A stretch of 50,486 nucleotides of DNA from Collinsella sp. AF02-46-1. Lineage in GTDB: Bacteria; Actinomycetota; Coriobacteriia; Coriobacteriales; Coriobacteriaceae. The notes beneath the pieces were generated by a model. It was not told the origin of the DNA and made no database searches. It saw only the letters and a list, made by a program, of their open reading frames with translations. The stretch lies in assembly GCF_003465825.1 (NCBI RefSeq), contig NZ_QSBV01000017.1:1-50486 (forward strand), read 5' to 3'. This document shows, piece after piece, positions 8,327-15,581 of the stretch (its first letter is position 1; each line of letters begins with the position of its first letter). The position numbers and the translations under genes were made by a program.

Positions 8327-8589
8327 TAGGCGATCTCGGCGCGAGCGGCCTCGATAGCGCGCGTGAGCTGATCGGCGCAAGAAGTCTTTTTCATACCGCA
8401 GGTATTACCAGCGAGAACCTCGATGACGCGATCGGCAGGAGCACCCTCGACCAGCTTAGAGATAGCCTTGAGATTGCCGTTGCAGCCACCGGTAAACTCG
8501 ACGCCCACCACCTTGTTGCCGTCATCGGACAGGTCAAGGTGGATATTGCGAGTGCATACGCCCTGAGGCTTGTAATCAAAACTAATCAT
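8326..8589 (-). CDS. TSCPD domain protein (TIGR03905-like)
   Basis: An 87-residue protein with the pattern of short TSCPD domains: GVCTRNIHLDL, VEFTGGCNGNLKAISKLVEG, NTCGMKKTSCADQLTRAI. The same domain occurs at the C-terminus of vitamin B12-dependent ribonucleotide reductases; free-standing copies have no firm function, but their conserved cysteines suggest metal binding or a redox role. The ATG at 8589 follows GGGGAACGCA. It heads a two-gene unit with the Tat lipoprotein. Confidence 0.88.
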   Translation of the reverse strand: MISFDYKPQGVCTRNIHLDLSDDGNKVVGVEFTGGCNGNLKAISKLVEGAPADRVIEVLAGNTCGMKKTSCADQLTRAIEAARAEIA

Positions 8590-8702
8590 TGCGTTCCCCT
8601 CTCGTAAAGCAATTTCAGACGTCTATTATCCCCGTCCGAACCGATAAAGTATCGCGGGCACCGATTCAACATTCCCCAATGCGCAAACCGGCGGTAGCAA
8701 TA

Positions 8703-10502
8703 CTAGCAATCTGCTTCCCGAGCGTGAACTTTTCGTTTCTCTTGATACATGTTGTGGTCAGCGATGTGGTACATCTCGGTCAGCGAACATCCGGGTGTCT
8801 CTGCCGTCGCGACGCCAAACGACGCACTGACTGTCAGCACCTCATCGCTCGCAGCAGCAAGGCTGAGGCGAAGATCTTGCACCACTTTGCATGCGGATTC
8901 GCGATCGGTGTGAGGGCAAATCAGCAAGAACTCGTCTCCACCAACGCGCATGGGTACAAATTTCTCGCCTGCCGTCCGCTTCAATACAGATGCAGTACGC
9001 CGTAGCAGCTCATCGCCCATTTCGTGACCGTAGAGATCATTGGTGCGCTTGAGGAAATTGCAGTCCATCATGATCACACTCACGGGCAGGGACTCGTTCA
9101 CCAGGTCGTCGCCAAGGGACTCAAGGTAATTTCTATTGCGAAGTCCCGTCAGCTTGTCCTGGAAAGAAAGCTCCTCGGCGCGCTTTGTCATCGAGATGTT
9201 ATGCGTCGCCACGACGACCGATTCCAGTCGACCCTGCTCATCGCGGCGCTGTGGAACAACCTGCAGCGAATACCACGTACCTCGGCAATCTCGTACCTCG
9301 GCATCCAAGTACGGCATGCCCTCCATACGGTCCTGAAGCGTGCTTATATCTATTAGCTCCATGACCGCCTCGCGGCTTTCGGGACTCACGATGTCTCGGC
9401 AAACCGTTGTCAAAAAGTCATACACCTCGGCGTGCTCGGAAAATATCTTTGCCACCGATGGCGACATGTTAATTCCCTCGATCTCGAGCGTATCGAGATG
9501 CAGCAGGAAGGTCGACTCATATATGGAACTGATAGCATTGATGATGCCGAGTTGCTTGTCCTTTTCGGCCAAATTGCGACGATCGGCAATGTTGCGCGCC
9601 AACAGCACTACAACCCAAAACGCCAAGCACACCAGCACGCCGGCAGCGATAAATGAAATCCTGCCCGACATGACCTCAGATTTGGGATAAAGCGCAAACA
9701 GGCGATAGTCCTCATACGCCGCACGCACGGCATACCAGGTACTTCCCCGATATTCGATACGTGTTAAGCCTTCGTCTTTCCAATCAATTCCGCTATCGGC
9801 AAGAAGCCGGGCAAGGGTTAGATCGACATTCGAATCGTTTGAGGAAACGATCTGCATATCGCGCATCACGAGCACCGTTGGGCTCTGATGGAATGTGTTG
9901 TTCACGAGCACGTCGGCGATCGTATACGAATAATCATCGGCGGGCTCGGGCGCAAGCGATCGATACCCCAGCGCTACGCCATCACCGTACGGAACAACAC
10001 TCACGGCAAAGTCGACATCGCGACGCTCAACGACCGTCGAGTAGGACACCTTGGATCCTCGATACATCGATGCGACCGACGAACAGGCCAGCTCCTCTCG
10101 CCACAGCATCAGCGGATCGCGACCATCAATATCGTAATGAGCGGCCATATGGCCGTCGGCGTCCATGACCAACATTCCCGAAAGGTGCTCGGTATGGACG
10201 TACTCCTCGACGAGGTCATCGTTGACTTCAACGTGATCAGACGGCAAGAACGTCGAAAACGACTCGAGCGCGGCATCCAAATTGTGCGTCGCTTCGGTTT
10301 TTCTTCCCTGTTCATATCGGTCATATTTTTCGCAGGCGTTTTTTAAAAACACCATGGTTTCCTGACCAAACCCAAGCGTTTTATCGAGACAGCGATGCGT
10401 GCCGACCATATACAGCAGACCCAACAGGACAGCGCTGACCACAACGCAGATAGCCGCGGTGACTAATGCCTTTCGGCGCAAGCGGCGCTCATCATTTGTC
10501 AT
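8703..10502 (-). CDS. Membrane diguanylate cyclase (PAS-GGDEF)
   Basis: A 599-residue protein: TM1 about 11-32, an extracytoplasmic sensor region about 33-280 resembling a Cache fold, TM2 about 281-302, a PAS-like segment about 320-440, and a GGDEF domain about 445-599. The GGDEF motif is intact at 521-525, and MMDCNFLKRTNDLYGHEMGD supplies metal and base contacts, so it should make cyclic-di-GMP from two GTP. I see no RxxD inhibitory site ahead of GGDEF. Its start overlaps the stop of the solute-binding protein gene (ATGA). The two are therefore likely co-expressed and may form one sensing unit. Signal unknown. Confidence 0.92.
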   Translation of the reverse strand: MTNDERRLRRKALVTAAICVVVSAVLLGLLYMVGTHRCLDKTLGFGQETMVFLKNACEKYDRYEQGRKTEATHNLDAALESFSTFLPSDHVEVNDDLVEEYVHTEHLSGMLVMDADGHMAAHYDIDGRDPLMLWREELACSSVASMYRGSKVSYSTVVERRDVDFAVSVVPYGDGVALGYRSLAPEPADDYSYTIADVLVNNTFHQSPTVLVMRDMQIVSSNDSNVDLTLARLLADSGIDWKDEGLTRIEYRGSTWYAVRAAYEDYRLFALYPKSEVMSGRISFIAAGVLVCLAFWVVVLLARNIADRRNLAEKDKQLGIINAISSIYESTFLLHLDTLEIEGINMSPSVAKIFSEHAEVYDFLTTVCRDIVSPESREAVMELIDISTLQDRMEGMPYLDAEVRDCRGTWYSLQVVPQRRDEQGRLESVVVATHNISMTKRAEELSFQDKLTGLRNRNYLESLGDDLVNESLPVSVIMMDCNFLKRTNDLYGHEMGDELLRRTASVLKRTAGEKFVPMRVGGDEFLLICPHTDRESACKVVQDLRLSLAAASDEVLTVSASFGVATAETPGCSLTEMYHIADHNMYQEKRKVHAREADC

Positions 10503-11335
10503 GATTCCGCTCCTTGCCCGTCCGTCGTCGCCCCTGCCTTGTACTTGCCCACAATGCGCTCAATCGTGCCATCTCGATCCATCTCGAACAGCACGGTATT
10601 GAGGTTTTTGACGTACTCCCCCTCATAGCCGTCCTTAAACGCGACGCCAAGGTCAACCGTCATAACGTTGTCAGCGAACACGCGGTAAAGGCCGGGATAC
10701 TGGGCGACAAGTCGATCAAGCGACTGAACGTCCGCCATCCAACAGTCGACATACCCTTTGGCGAGGGCGGCTTTGCAGAGCTCGGCAGAACCGTACGATT
10801 TGATTTGCACGTCCGGCGAGATTTCCAGATCCCCTGCGAGCAATCGGCGTTCGCTCACCGAGCCCGCAATCACCGCGATGGTCTTGCTTCCATCGAGATG
10901 CGCCAAGGACTTGATGCCGCTCGTTTTCTTGGCGGCAACCGAGACCGGCACGGTTAAATACGGCTCGGTCCAGTAATACTTATCCTCGCGATAGCAGGGA
11001 GAATAATCACACCACAGGCAATCGATATCACCGTTTTTGAGCAGCCGGTCGCGATCGTTCCAGTCAATATCGACAAACTGTGGCTTGAGCCCCGCACGCT
11101 TGCAGGCCTCGCGGGCGATGTCGATATCGATACCGACGTAATCGCCCGTGGTATCGATATACACATAGGGGTCGTTATCCGTAACGCCGATTTTGAGTAC
11201 TGGGAGATCTTTGTCGGCTTCATTCGAGGAGGAAGAACTGCTTCGAACGGTATACGTCAGGGCGACCACACAGGCAGCAACAAGGAGCATGAGCGTAAAC
11301 GAGACAATGGCGACTCGCTTGATACGTCTGGGCAC
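10499..11335 (-). CDS. Extracytoplasmic solute-binding protein, family 3
   Basis: A 278-residue protein with an uncleaved-looking N-terminal helix (residues 8-28), a Ser-rich spacer and a family-3 periplasmic-binding domain (about 47-265). Motifs include LKIGVTDNDPYVY, GDYVGIDIDIAREACKRAG and DCLWCDYSPCYREDKYYWTEPYL. Such domains bind polar amino acids or related small ligands. The start is a GTG at 11335 after AGGAGGAG. No permease or ATPase follows; the next gene is a diguanylate cyclase, so this may be a sensor partner rather than a transporter subunit. Confidence 0.88.
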   Translation of the reverse strand: MPRRIKRVAIVSFTLMLLVAACVVALTYTVRSSSSSSNEADKDLPVLKIGVTDNDPYVYIDTTGDYVGIDIDIAREACKRAGLKPQFVDIDWNDRDRLLKNGDIDCLWCDYSPCYREDKYYWTEPYLTVPVSVAAKKTSGIKSLAHLDGSKTIAVIAGSVSERRLLAGDLEISPDVQIKSYGSAELCKAALAKGYVDCWMADVQSLDRLVAQYPGLYRVFADNVMTVDLGVAFKDGYEGEYVKNLNTVLFEMDRDGTIERIVGKYKAGATTDGQGAES

Positions 11336-11398
11336 GCTCCTCCTTTCATCGAAACAGCAGTAAAGTTCATTTTATTACCGGGAGCCAATGCGGCAGTG

Positions 11399-11431
11399 AA
11401 AAAAGCGCCTTGCCCAAAACGGGCAAGGCGC
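11399..11431 (-). terminator. purB terminator
   Basis: An 11-bp perfect stem (GCGCCTTGCCC / GGGCAAGGCGC) with a 5-base loop and T6 on the minus strand, 43 bases past the purB stop codon. Confidence 0.9.
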
Positions 11432-11474
11432 CAATGGTTGAAATGCATCCGCAGGCGGTCGAATTAGGTCAACC

Positions 11475-12821
11475 CTACTCGAAGCTCAGCTGCTCCAGAC
11501 GATCGAAGACCGTGTCGATGCGGGTGAGGAAGTCCCACGGATCAAAGATCTCGTCGAGCTTCTCCTGGCTGACGGTGCAGCGCGGATCAGCCTCGAGACG
11601 CTCCTTAAAGGTGGGGCCGGAGACGCAATCCTGTACCTCGTGCCAGGTTGCCATGGCGTTCTCCTGCACAATGGCGTACGCGTCCTCGCGGGTGATGCCC
11701 GTGTCGACGAGGGCCAGCAGGACCTTGGAGGAAAAAATGAGGCCGCGTGTCTTGTTGAGGTTGGCCATCATGCGAGCGGGATACAACTGCAGGCCGTCGA
11801 TAACGCGGATGAGGCACTGGAACATGTGGTCGAGCGCGATGAAACTATCGGCCTGGGCGACGCGCTCGGCAGAGGAGTGCGAAATGTCACGCTCGTGCCA
11901 CAGGGCGACGTTGTCGAAGGCAACCTGCGCGTTGGCCTTCACGACGCGCGACAGGCCGCAGACCTTCTCCATGGTGATGGGGTTGCGCTTGTGCGGCATG
12001 GCGGAGCTGCCCTTTTGACCCTTGCGGAACGGCTCCTCGGCCTCGAGGGTATCGGTCTTCTGCAGATTGCGAACCTCGGTAGCGATGCGCTCGCAGGTGG
12101 CCGCCGTGGTGGCAAGAACACCGGCGAGATAGGCGTGATGGTCGCGGCTAATAACCTGCGTGGACAGCGGGTCGTGAACCAGGCCCAGGTGCTCGCAGAC
12201 ATACTCCTCGACAAACGGCTCGATGGAGCTGTAGGTGCCGACAGCGCCCGAGATGGCGCCGAAGGCAACATTCTTGCGGGCGTCCTCAAGACGATCCAGA
12301 TCGCGCTTGAGCTCCCAGGCCCAAGAGCCAAACTTCATGCCGAAGGTCATCGGCTCGGCGTGGATACCATGAGTGCGGCCGGCACAGAGCGTATTGCGCT
12401 CCTCAAAGGCGCGACGCTTGCAAATCTCGCCGAGCTTCTTGACGTCCTCGATGATCAAGTCGCAGGCCTGGGTGAGCTGGTAGCACAGAGCCGTGTCGCC
12501 CAGATCGGAGCTGGTCATGCCATAGTGAACCCAGCGGCTGGGCTTGGGGTCGCCCTCGGGAACATCGGCATCGATGTATTCCTTCATGTTGGTCAGGAAG
12601 GCAATGACGTCGTGGCGCGTGACTTCCTCGATCTCATCGACCTTCGCCTTCTCAAAGTTGGCATGATCGCGGATCCACTGGGCCTCGTCTTTGGAAATAC
12701 CGATCTTACCGAGCTCCGCCTGGGCCTCGCAGGCCAGAACCTCGATCTCCTGCCAAATGGCGTACTTGTTCTCGAGGGAGAAGATGTGTCCCATCTCCGG
12801 GCGGGTATAGCGATCGATCAT
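11475..12821 (-). CDS. purB: Adenylosuccinate lyase
   Basis: PurB cleaves SAICAR to AICAR and adenylosuccinate to AMP, releasing fumarate in both steps. The fumarase/aspartase signature GSSAMPHKRNP is present at about residue 265, with RTHGIHAEPMTFG and MTSSDLGDTALCYQL upstream. I start at the ATG at 12821 (MIDRYTRPEM), five bases after GGAG; a longer frame upstream lacks such a site. About 448 residues is typical. It is monocistronic with its own terminator and lies next to the left edge of the plus-strand defence island. Confidence 0.95.
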   Translation of the reverse strand: MIDRYTRPEMGHIFSLENKYAIWQEIEVLACEAQAELGKIGISKDEAQWIRDHANFEKAKVDEIEEVTRHDVIAFLTNMKEYIDADVPEGDPKPSRWVHYGMTSSDLGDTALCYQLTQACDLIIEDVKKLGEICKRRAFEERNTLCAGRTHGIHAEPMTFGMKFGSWAWELKRDLDRLEDARKNVAFGAISGAVGTYSSIEPFVEEYVCEHLGLVHDPLSTQVISRDHHAYLAGVLATTAATCERIATEVRNLQKTDTLEAEEPFRKGQKGSSAMPHKRNPITMEKVCGLSRVVKANAQVAFDNVALWHERDISHSSAERVAQADSFIALDHMFQCLIRVIDGLQLYPARMMANLNKTRGLIFSSKVLLALVDTGITREDAYAIVQENAMATWHEVQDCVSGPTFKERLEADPRCTVSQEKLDEIFDPWDFLTRIDTVFDRLEQLSFE

Positions 12822-12923
12822 AGCGGCTCCTTTTTGGTTATTGGCACGTTGGTCGTAACCCAACCATTGTACCGTGCGCAGGTGCAAGTATGGGCAGCAG
12901 GCATGAACCTAACATTTTGGAAT

Positions 12924-12937
12924 TGGAGCGGGCAACG
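12924..12937. repeat. Duplicate of tRNA-Gly 3' end (att-like, left)
   Basis: TGGAGCGGGCAACG is identical to 19161-19174, the CCA end and acceptor strand of tRNA-Gly. The pair encloses the AlbA_2 gene and the restriction genes, about 6.2 kb. This looks like a site-specific insertion at a tRNA 3' end, although no integrase is present. Fourteen bases could match by chance, so the call is moderate. Confidence 0.5.
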
Positions 12938-12984
12938 AAGATGGACAGCAGCGTCACCGCAGCAGGCGGCAATAGTTCCGTGTA

Positions 12985-13035
12985 CTAATGTAATTTCACG
13001 CGTTATCCGCGAAGCTACATGCGAAATTACATTAG
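12985..13035. promoter_or_regulatory. Perfect 13-bp inverted repeat, probable operator
   Basis: CTAATGTAATTTC at 12985-12997 and its exact complement GAAATTACATTAG at 13023-13035 are separated by 25 bases. The same half-site recurs three times closer to the AlbA_2 gene start. This suggests cooperative binding by a dimeric regulator, perhaps the downstream gene product. Bases 13036-13158 contain nothing else I can identify. Confidence 0.6.
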
Positions 13036-13158
13036 AAGAAGACACATTATTTTCCGTTTCCCCTGGCAGCTAATCTGCGAGGTAAATTAAAAGTACAGAC
13101 ATTATATGCACTGAAATATATGACCTTACAGTCGGCCTACAGCCTTATGCACGGGCGG

Positions 13159-13210
13159 CTAATGTAACAGGAGATATAATTACATTAGTTGCGGATAAAA
13201 TTACATTATA
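13159..13210. promoter_or_regulatory. Three more TAATGTAATT half-sites before AlbA_2 gene
   Basis: CTAATGTAAC (13159-13168), ATAATTACATTAG (13176-13188) and AAAATTACATTATA (13197-13210) lie immediately upstream of the ATG at 13220. The last ends two bases before the GGAG ribosome-binding site, so a bound protein could block transcription or translation initiation. Confidence 0.6.
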
Positions 13211-13219
13211 TGGAGTGTC

Positions 13220-14893
13220 ATGATACGGAAAACGAGCGAAATGCCCTCCCTACTTCTGCGCATCATTGCAGACGTCGAGACCGAGGTCGTCGAATACAAG
13301 GCAGCAAAGCAGAACTATGACTTCGAGGACATTGGCAGGTATTTCTCCGCCCTCAGCAACGAGGCCAATTTACGCAAGGCAGAGTGCGGATGGCTTTTCT
13401 TTGGCATTTCAAACGACCGCAAGATAAAGGGAACCGCCTACCGTAAAGAACCCCAATCGCCAAGTGTCGGCCTGCGACGCCTAAAGCACGAAATCGCCCA
13501 ATACACCAACAACGGCATGACTTTCGAAGAGATTTACGAGTTTGAGGTTGATGACAAAAGAGTCATTGCTTTCCAGATACCGGCTGGCAGCTTCGCAACG
13601 CCAACGACTTGGCACGGAATCCCTTGGTCACGAGAGAATGAGTCCCTCGTAGAGATGCCCAAGTTCAAACTCGACGCCATTTACGGGCAGAGCCGGCCCG
13701 ACTGGTCGCGCCAGATTGCCTACGAGGCAAACTTCGGTGACCTTGATCCAGATGCAGTTAGCTTTGCATGCTCCAAATTCGTCGAAAAGTTCGGAGAAAG
13801 CCAGCCTGCCGTTAGTAGCCTCGACGAAGAATCTATCCTTAGCAAGATGGCGCTTGTGATCCACGGCCACGTGAGCAATGCGGCGCTCGTTCTTCTGGGC
13901 AAACCGGAATCGAGTGTCTTTCTGGGTGGCATTGAGCCGCGCATCACTTGGACGCTCTACGCGAGCGACGGCTCCACTATGGCCTATGAACACTTTGAGC
14001 CGCCCTTCATTCTGCAGGTCGATCGTATCCTGGGAAAGATAAGAAACGAAAAGTATCGCTTCTTCGACCGCGAAGAGACGCTATTTCCCACCGAAGCGCA
14101 TCGCTACAGTCCCGAAGTCATTCGAGAACTTCTCCACAACGCTATTGCGCATCAAGATTTCAGGATGTCAGGAAAGATCAATGTCCTTGAGTATGAGGAC
14201 AAGCTTATATTCAAGAACGAGGGTGCCTTTATCCCCGAGACGATAGAGAACGCGCTCGCGAGCGGCTACAAGCCGCCCTACTACCGTAACCCCCTGCTTT
14301 CAAGCGCTATGAACAAAACAGGCATGATGGACCGCAACGCCATAGGCATTCGCAACGTCTTCGATATTCAGCGCAACCGCCTATTACCAATGCCCACCTA
14401 CGATCTATCTGAGATTGGGCGCGTTGCCGTAACGCTGTACGGTACGGTTCTCAACGAGGACTATTCTCGACTTCTCGCAAGCAATCGAAATCTTGATTTG
14501 GTGACAGTACTGCTGTTGGACCTCGTTCAGAAGGGACTACCCGTCACAAAGGAACAGTCACGTCTGCTTCACGAACAAGGCCTCGTTAGGGGCCGTTACC
14601 CCAAACTGACGGTCTCAGCCGAGGTGGCAGCAGCCACCGGTGCCCACAGCGAGTATGTGCGAAACAAGGGCGTAGACAATAGCGTCTTCAAGGAGTTGAT
14701 CTTGGAGCTCCTGCGCGTGCGCCCATGTTCAAGAGCGGAGATTATCGCAGGGCTGGATCATGCCTTGCCGGCAGACCTTACGGCAAAGCAAAAAGGCGAC
14801 CATGTAAGCTATCTGCTCCAAAGCCTACGGAAAGCTGGCCGCATCACCAACGCTGGAAGCACTTCGGCAGCTGAGTGGCACATAGTCGAGTGA
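13220..14893 (+). CDS. AlbA_2 / GHKL-like ATP-binding putative regulator
   Basis: A 557-residue protein with an N-terminal AlbA_2 (Schlafen-type) domain (about 1-150; TEVVEYKAA near residue 22, GWLFFGISNDRKIKG around 57-71) and a GHKL-type ATP-binding segment (about 295-390; HRYSPEVIRELLHNAIAHQDF with Asn308, then LIFKNEGAFIPET). The C-terminus (about 480-557) looks helical and winged-helix-like. Such proteins are annotated as ATP-dependent regulators or nucleic-acid-binding factors, often in mobile or defence regions. The ATG follows GGAG by four bases. An array of five operator-like half-sites upstream suggests autoregulation. Exact function is unproven. Confidence 0.8.
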   Translation: MIRKTSEMPSLLLRIIADVETEVVEYKAAKQNYDFEDIGRYFSALSNEANLRKAECGWLFFGISNDRKIKGTAYRKEPQSPSVGLRRLKHEIAQYTNNGMTFEEIYEFEVDDKRVIAFQIPAGSFATPTTWHGIPWSRENESLVEMPKFKLDAIYGQSRPDWSRQIAYEANFGDLDPDAVSFACSKFVEKFGESQPAVSSLDEESILSKMALVIHGHVSNAALVLLGKPESSVFLGGIEPRITWTLYASDGSTMAYEHFEPPFILQVDRILGKIRNEKYRFFDREETLFPTEAHRYSPEVIRELLHNAIAHQDFRMSGKINVLEYEDKLIFKNEGAFIPETIENALASGYKPPYYRNPLLSSAMNKTGMMDRNAIGIRNVFDIQRNRLLPMPTYDLSEIGRVAVTLYGTVLNEDYSRLLASNRNLDLVTVLLLDLVQKGLPVTKEQSRLLHEQGLVRGRYPKLTVSAEVAAATGAHSEYVRNKGVDNSVFKELILELLRVRPCSRAEIIAGLDHALPADLTAKQKGDHVSYLLQSLRKAGRITNAGSTSAAEWHIVE

Positions 14894-14921
14894 TATGGCT
14901 CGCGATTTCGATTCTGCCAAA

Positions 14922-14967
14922 CAGGCACATTCCAAGCCAAGTTCGCAACTAGCCCAGAATGTGCCTG
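14922..14967. repeat. Perfect 11-bp inverted repeat
   Basis: CAGGCACATTC and GAATGTGCCTG are separated by 24 bases, 28 bp after the AlbA_2 stop codon. No U-run follows, so a terminator role is uncertain. The surrounding stretch 14894-15285 has no gene I can support, only this and two further inverted repeats. Confidence 0.45.
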
Positions 14968-15112
14968 ACTACCAGTCGTGATAGGACGCATCCTCCGTCG
15001 TCTGGCATCGCGCAGCGTCAGGCAACAGCGCATATGGTTGATCCAACTGAAGTCGACATCCAATCGGGCATTGCAACCTTGCGAGACGGCAGTCTCATAC
15101 AACAAAAATAGT

Positions 15113-15143
15113 TCCCTGCCACTCCATGCACGAGCGGCAGGGA
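15113..15143. repeat. 8-bp inverted repeat in intergenic stretch
   Basis: TCCCTGCC and GGCAGGGA with a 15-base spacer. Could form a hairpin in either strand; no U-run. Confidence 0.4.
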
Positions 15144-15186
15144 GCGCTCATGGCGGATCATTTCTCAAGCTCCACCTTCCTCAACC

Positions 15187-15221
15187 GTAAAAACGTCCAA
15201 TGTCTTAGAGGCCGTTTTTAC
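15187..15221. repeat. 9-bp inverted repeat in intergenic stretch
   Basis: GTAAAAACG and CGTTTTTAC with a 17-base spacer, about 65 bases upstream of the restriction operon promoter. It might be a terminator-like stem or a protein site. Confidence 0.4.
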
Positions 15222-15285
15222 ATTTGTTGGCTTCTATTTCTTTAATTAAAAATCATCCTTTACCTGCTGATTCGTGATATTTTGC

Positions 15286-15314
15286 TTGTCTACATATAGG
15301 TGTAGACCTATACT
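15286..15314 (+). promoter_or_regulatory. Restriction operon promoter with embedded operator
   Basis: A -35-like TTGTCT (15286-15291) and a -10 TATACT (15309-15314) are exactly 17 bases apart. The spacer and -10 carry a perfect inverted repeat, TATAGGT-gtag-ACCTATA (15295-15312). A protein bound there would block RNA polymerase. The small ribbon-helix-helix-like protein encoded first in the operon is the obvious candidate repressor. Confidence 0.6.
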
Positions 15315-15353
15315 AATTCCTATTATGGCTAAGCTATGTCCTTGGGAGGTGCC

Positions 15354-15581
15354 ATGCCGTCAGAAGCTCAGAAGCGAGCCGATCGTAAGTACAAGCACGA
15401 CAAGACCCAGCAGTTCTGTCTGCGGTTCTATCCCGCCGAAGAGGAGATTTGGTCATTCCTCTCCGCACAGGAAAACAAGCAGGGATTTCTTAAAGATTTG
15501 ATTAGCCGCGAGATGGGCGTCGCATCGGGCGGCCCCGCACGCGTTGATACCAACACCAAGGTTGGAAGGACGGAATCGTAA
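15354..15581 (+). CDS. Small ribbon-helix-helix-like protein
   Basis: A 75-residue, highly charged protein (MPSEAQKRADRKYKHDKTQQ start). The segment QQFCLRFYPAEEEIWSFLSA followed by KQGFLKDLISREM fits a beta-strand plus two helices, as in Arc/CopG-type regulators. The ATG at 15354 follows GGGAGG by about four bases; an in-frame ATG six codons upstream has no such site. Its stop overlaps the start of the methylase gene (TAATG), so it is translationally coupled. Proteins of this look often precede restriction-modification genes; a role as controller at the 15295-15312 inverted repeat is my inference. Confidence 0.75.
   Translation: MPSEAQKRADRKYKHDKTQQFCLRFYPAEEEIWSFLSAQENKQGFLKDLISREMGVASGGPARVDTNTKVGRTES

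Noticed and set aside
14978..15190. Possible 70-residue gene after the AlbA_2 gene
   Set aside because: No ribosome-binding site, and it runs through an inverted repeat with an arginine- and serine-rich composition typical of chance frames.
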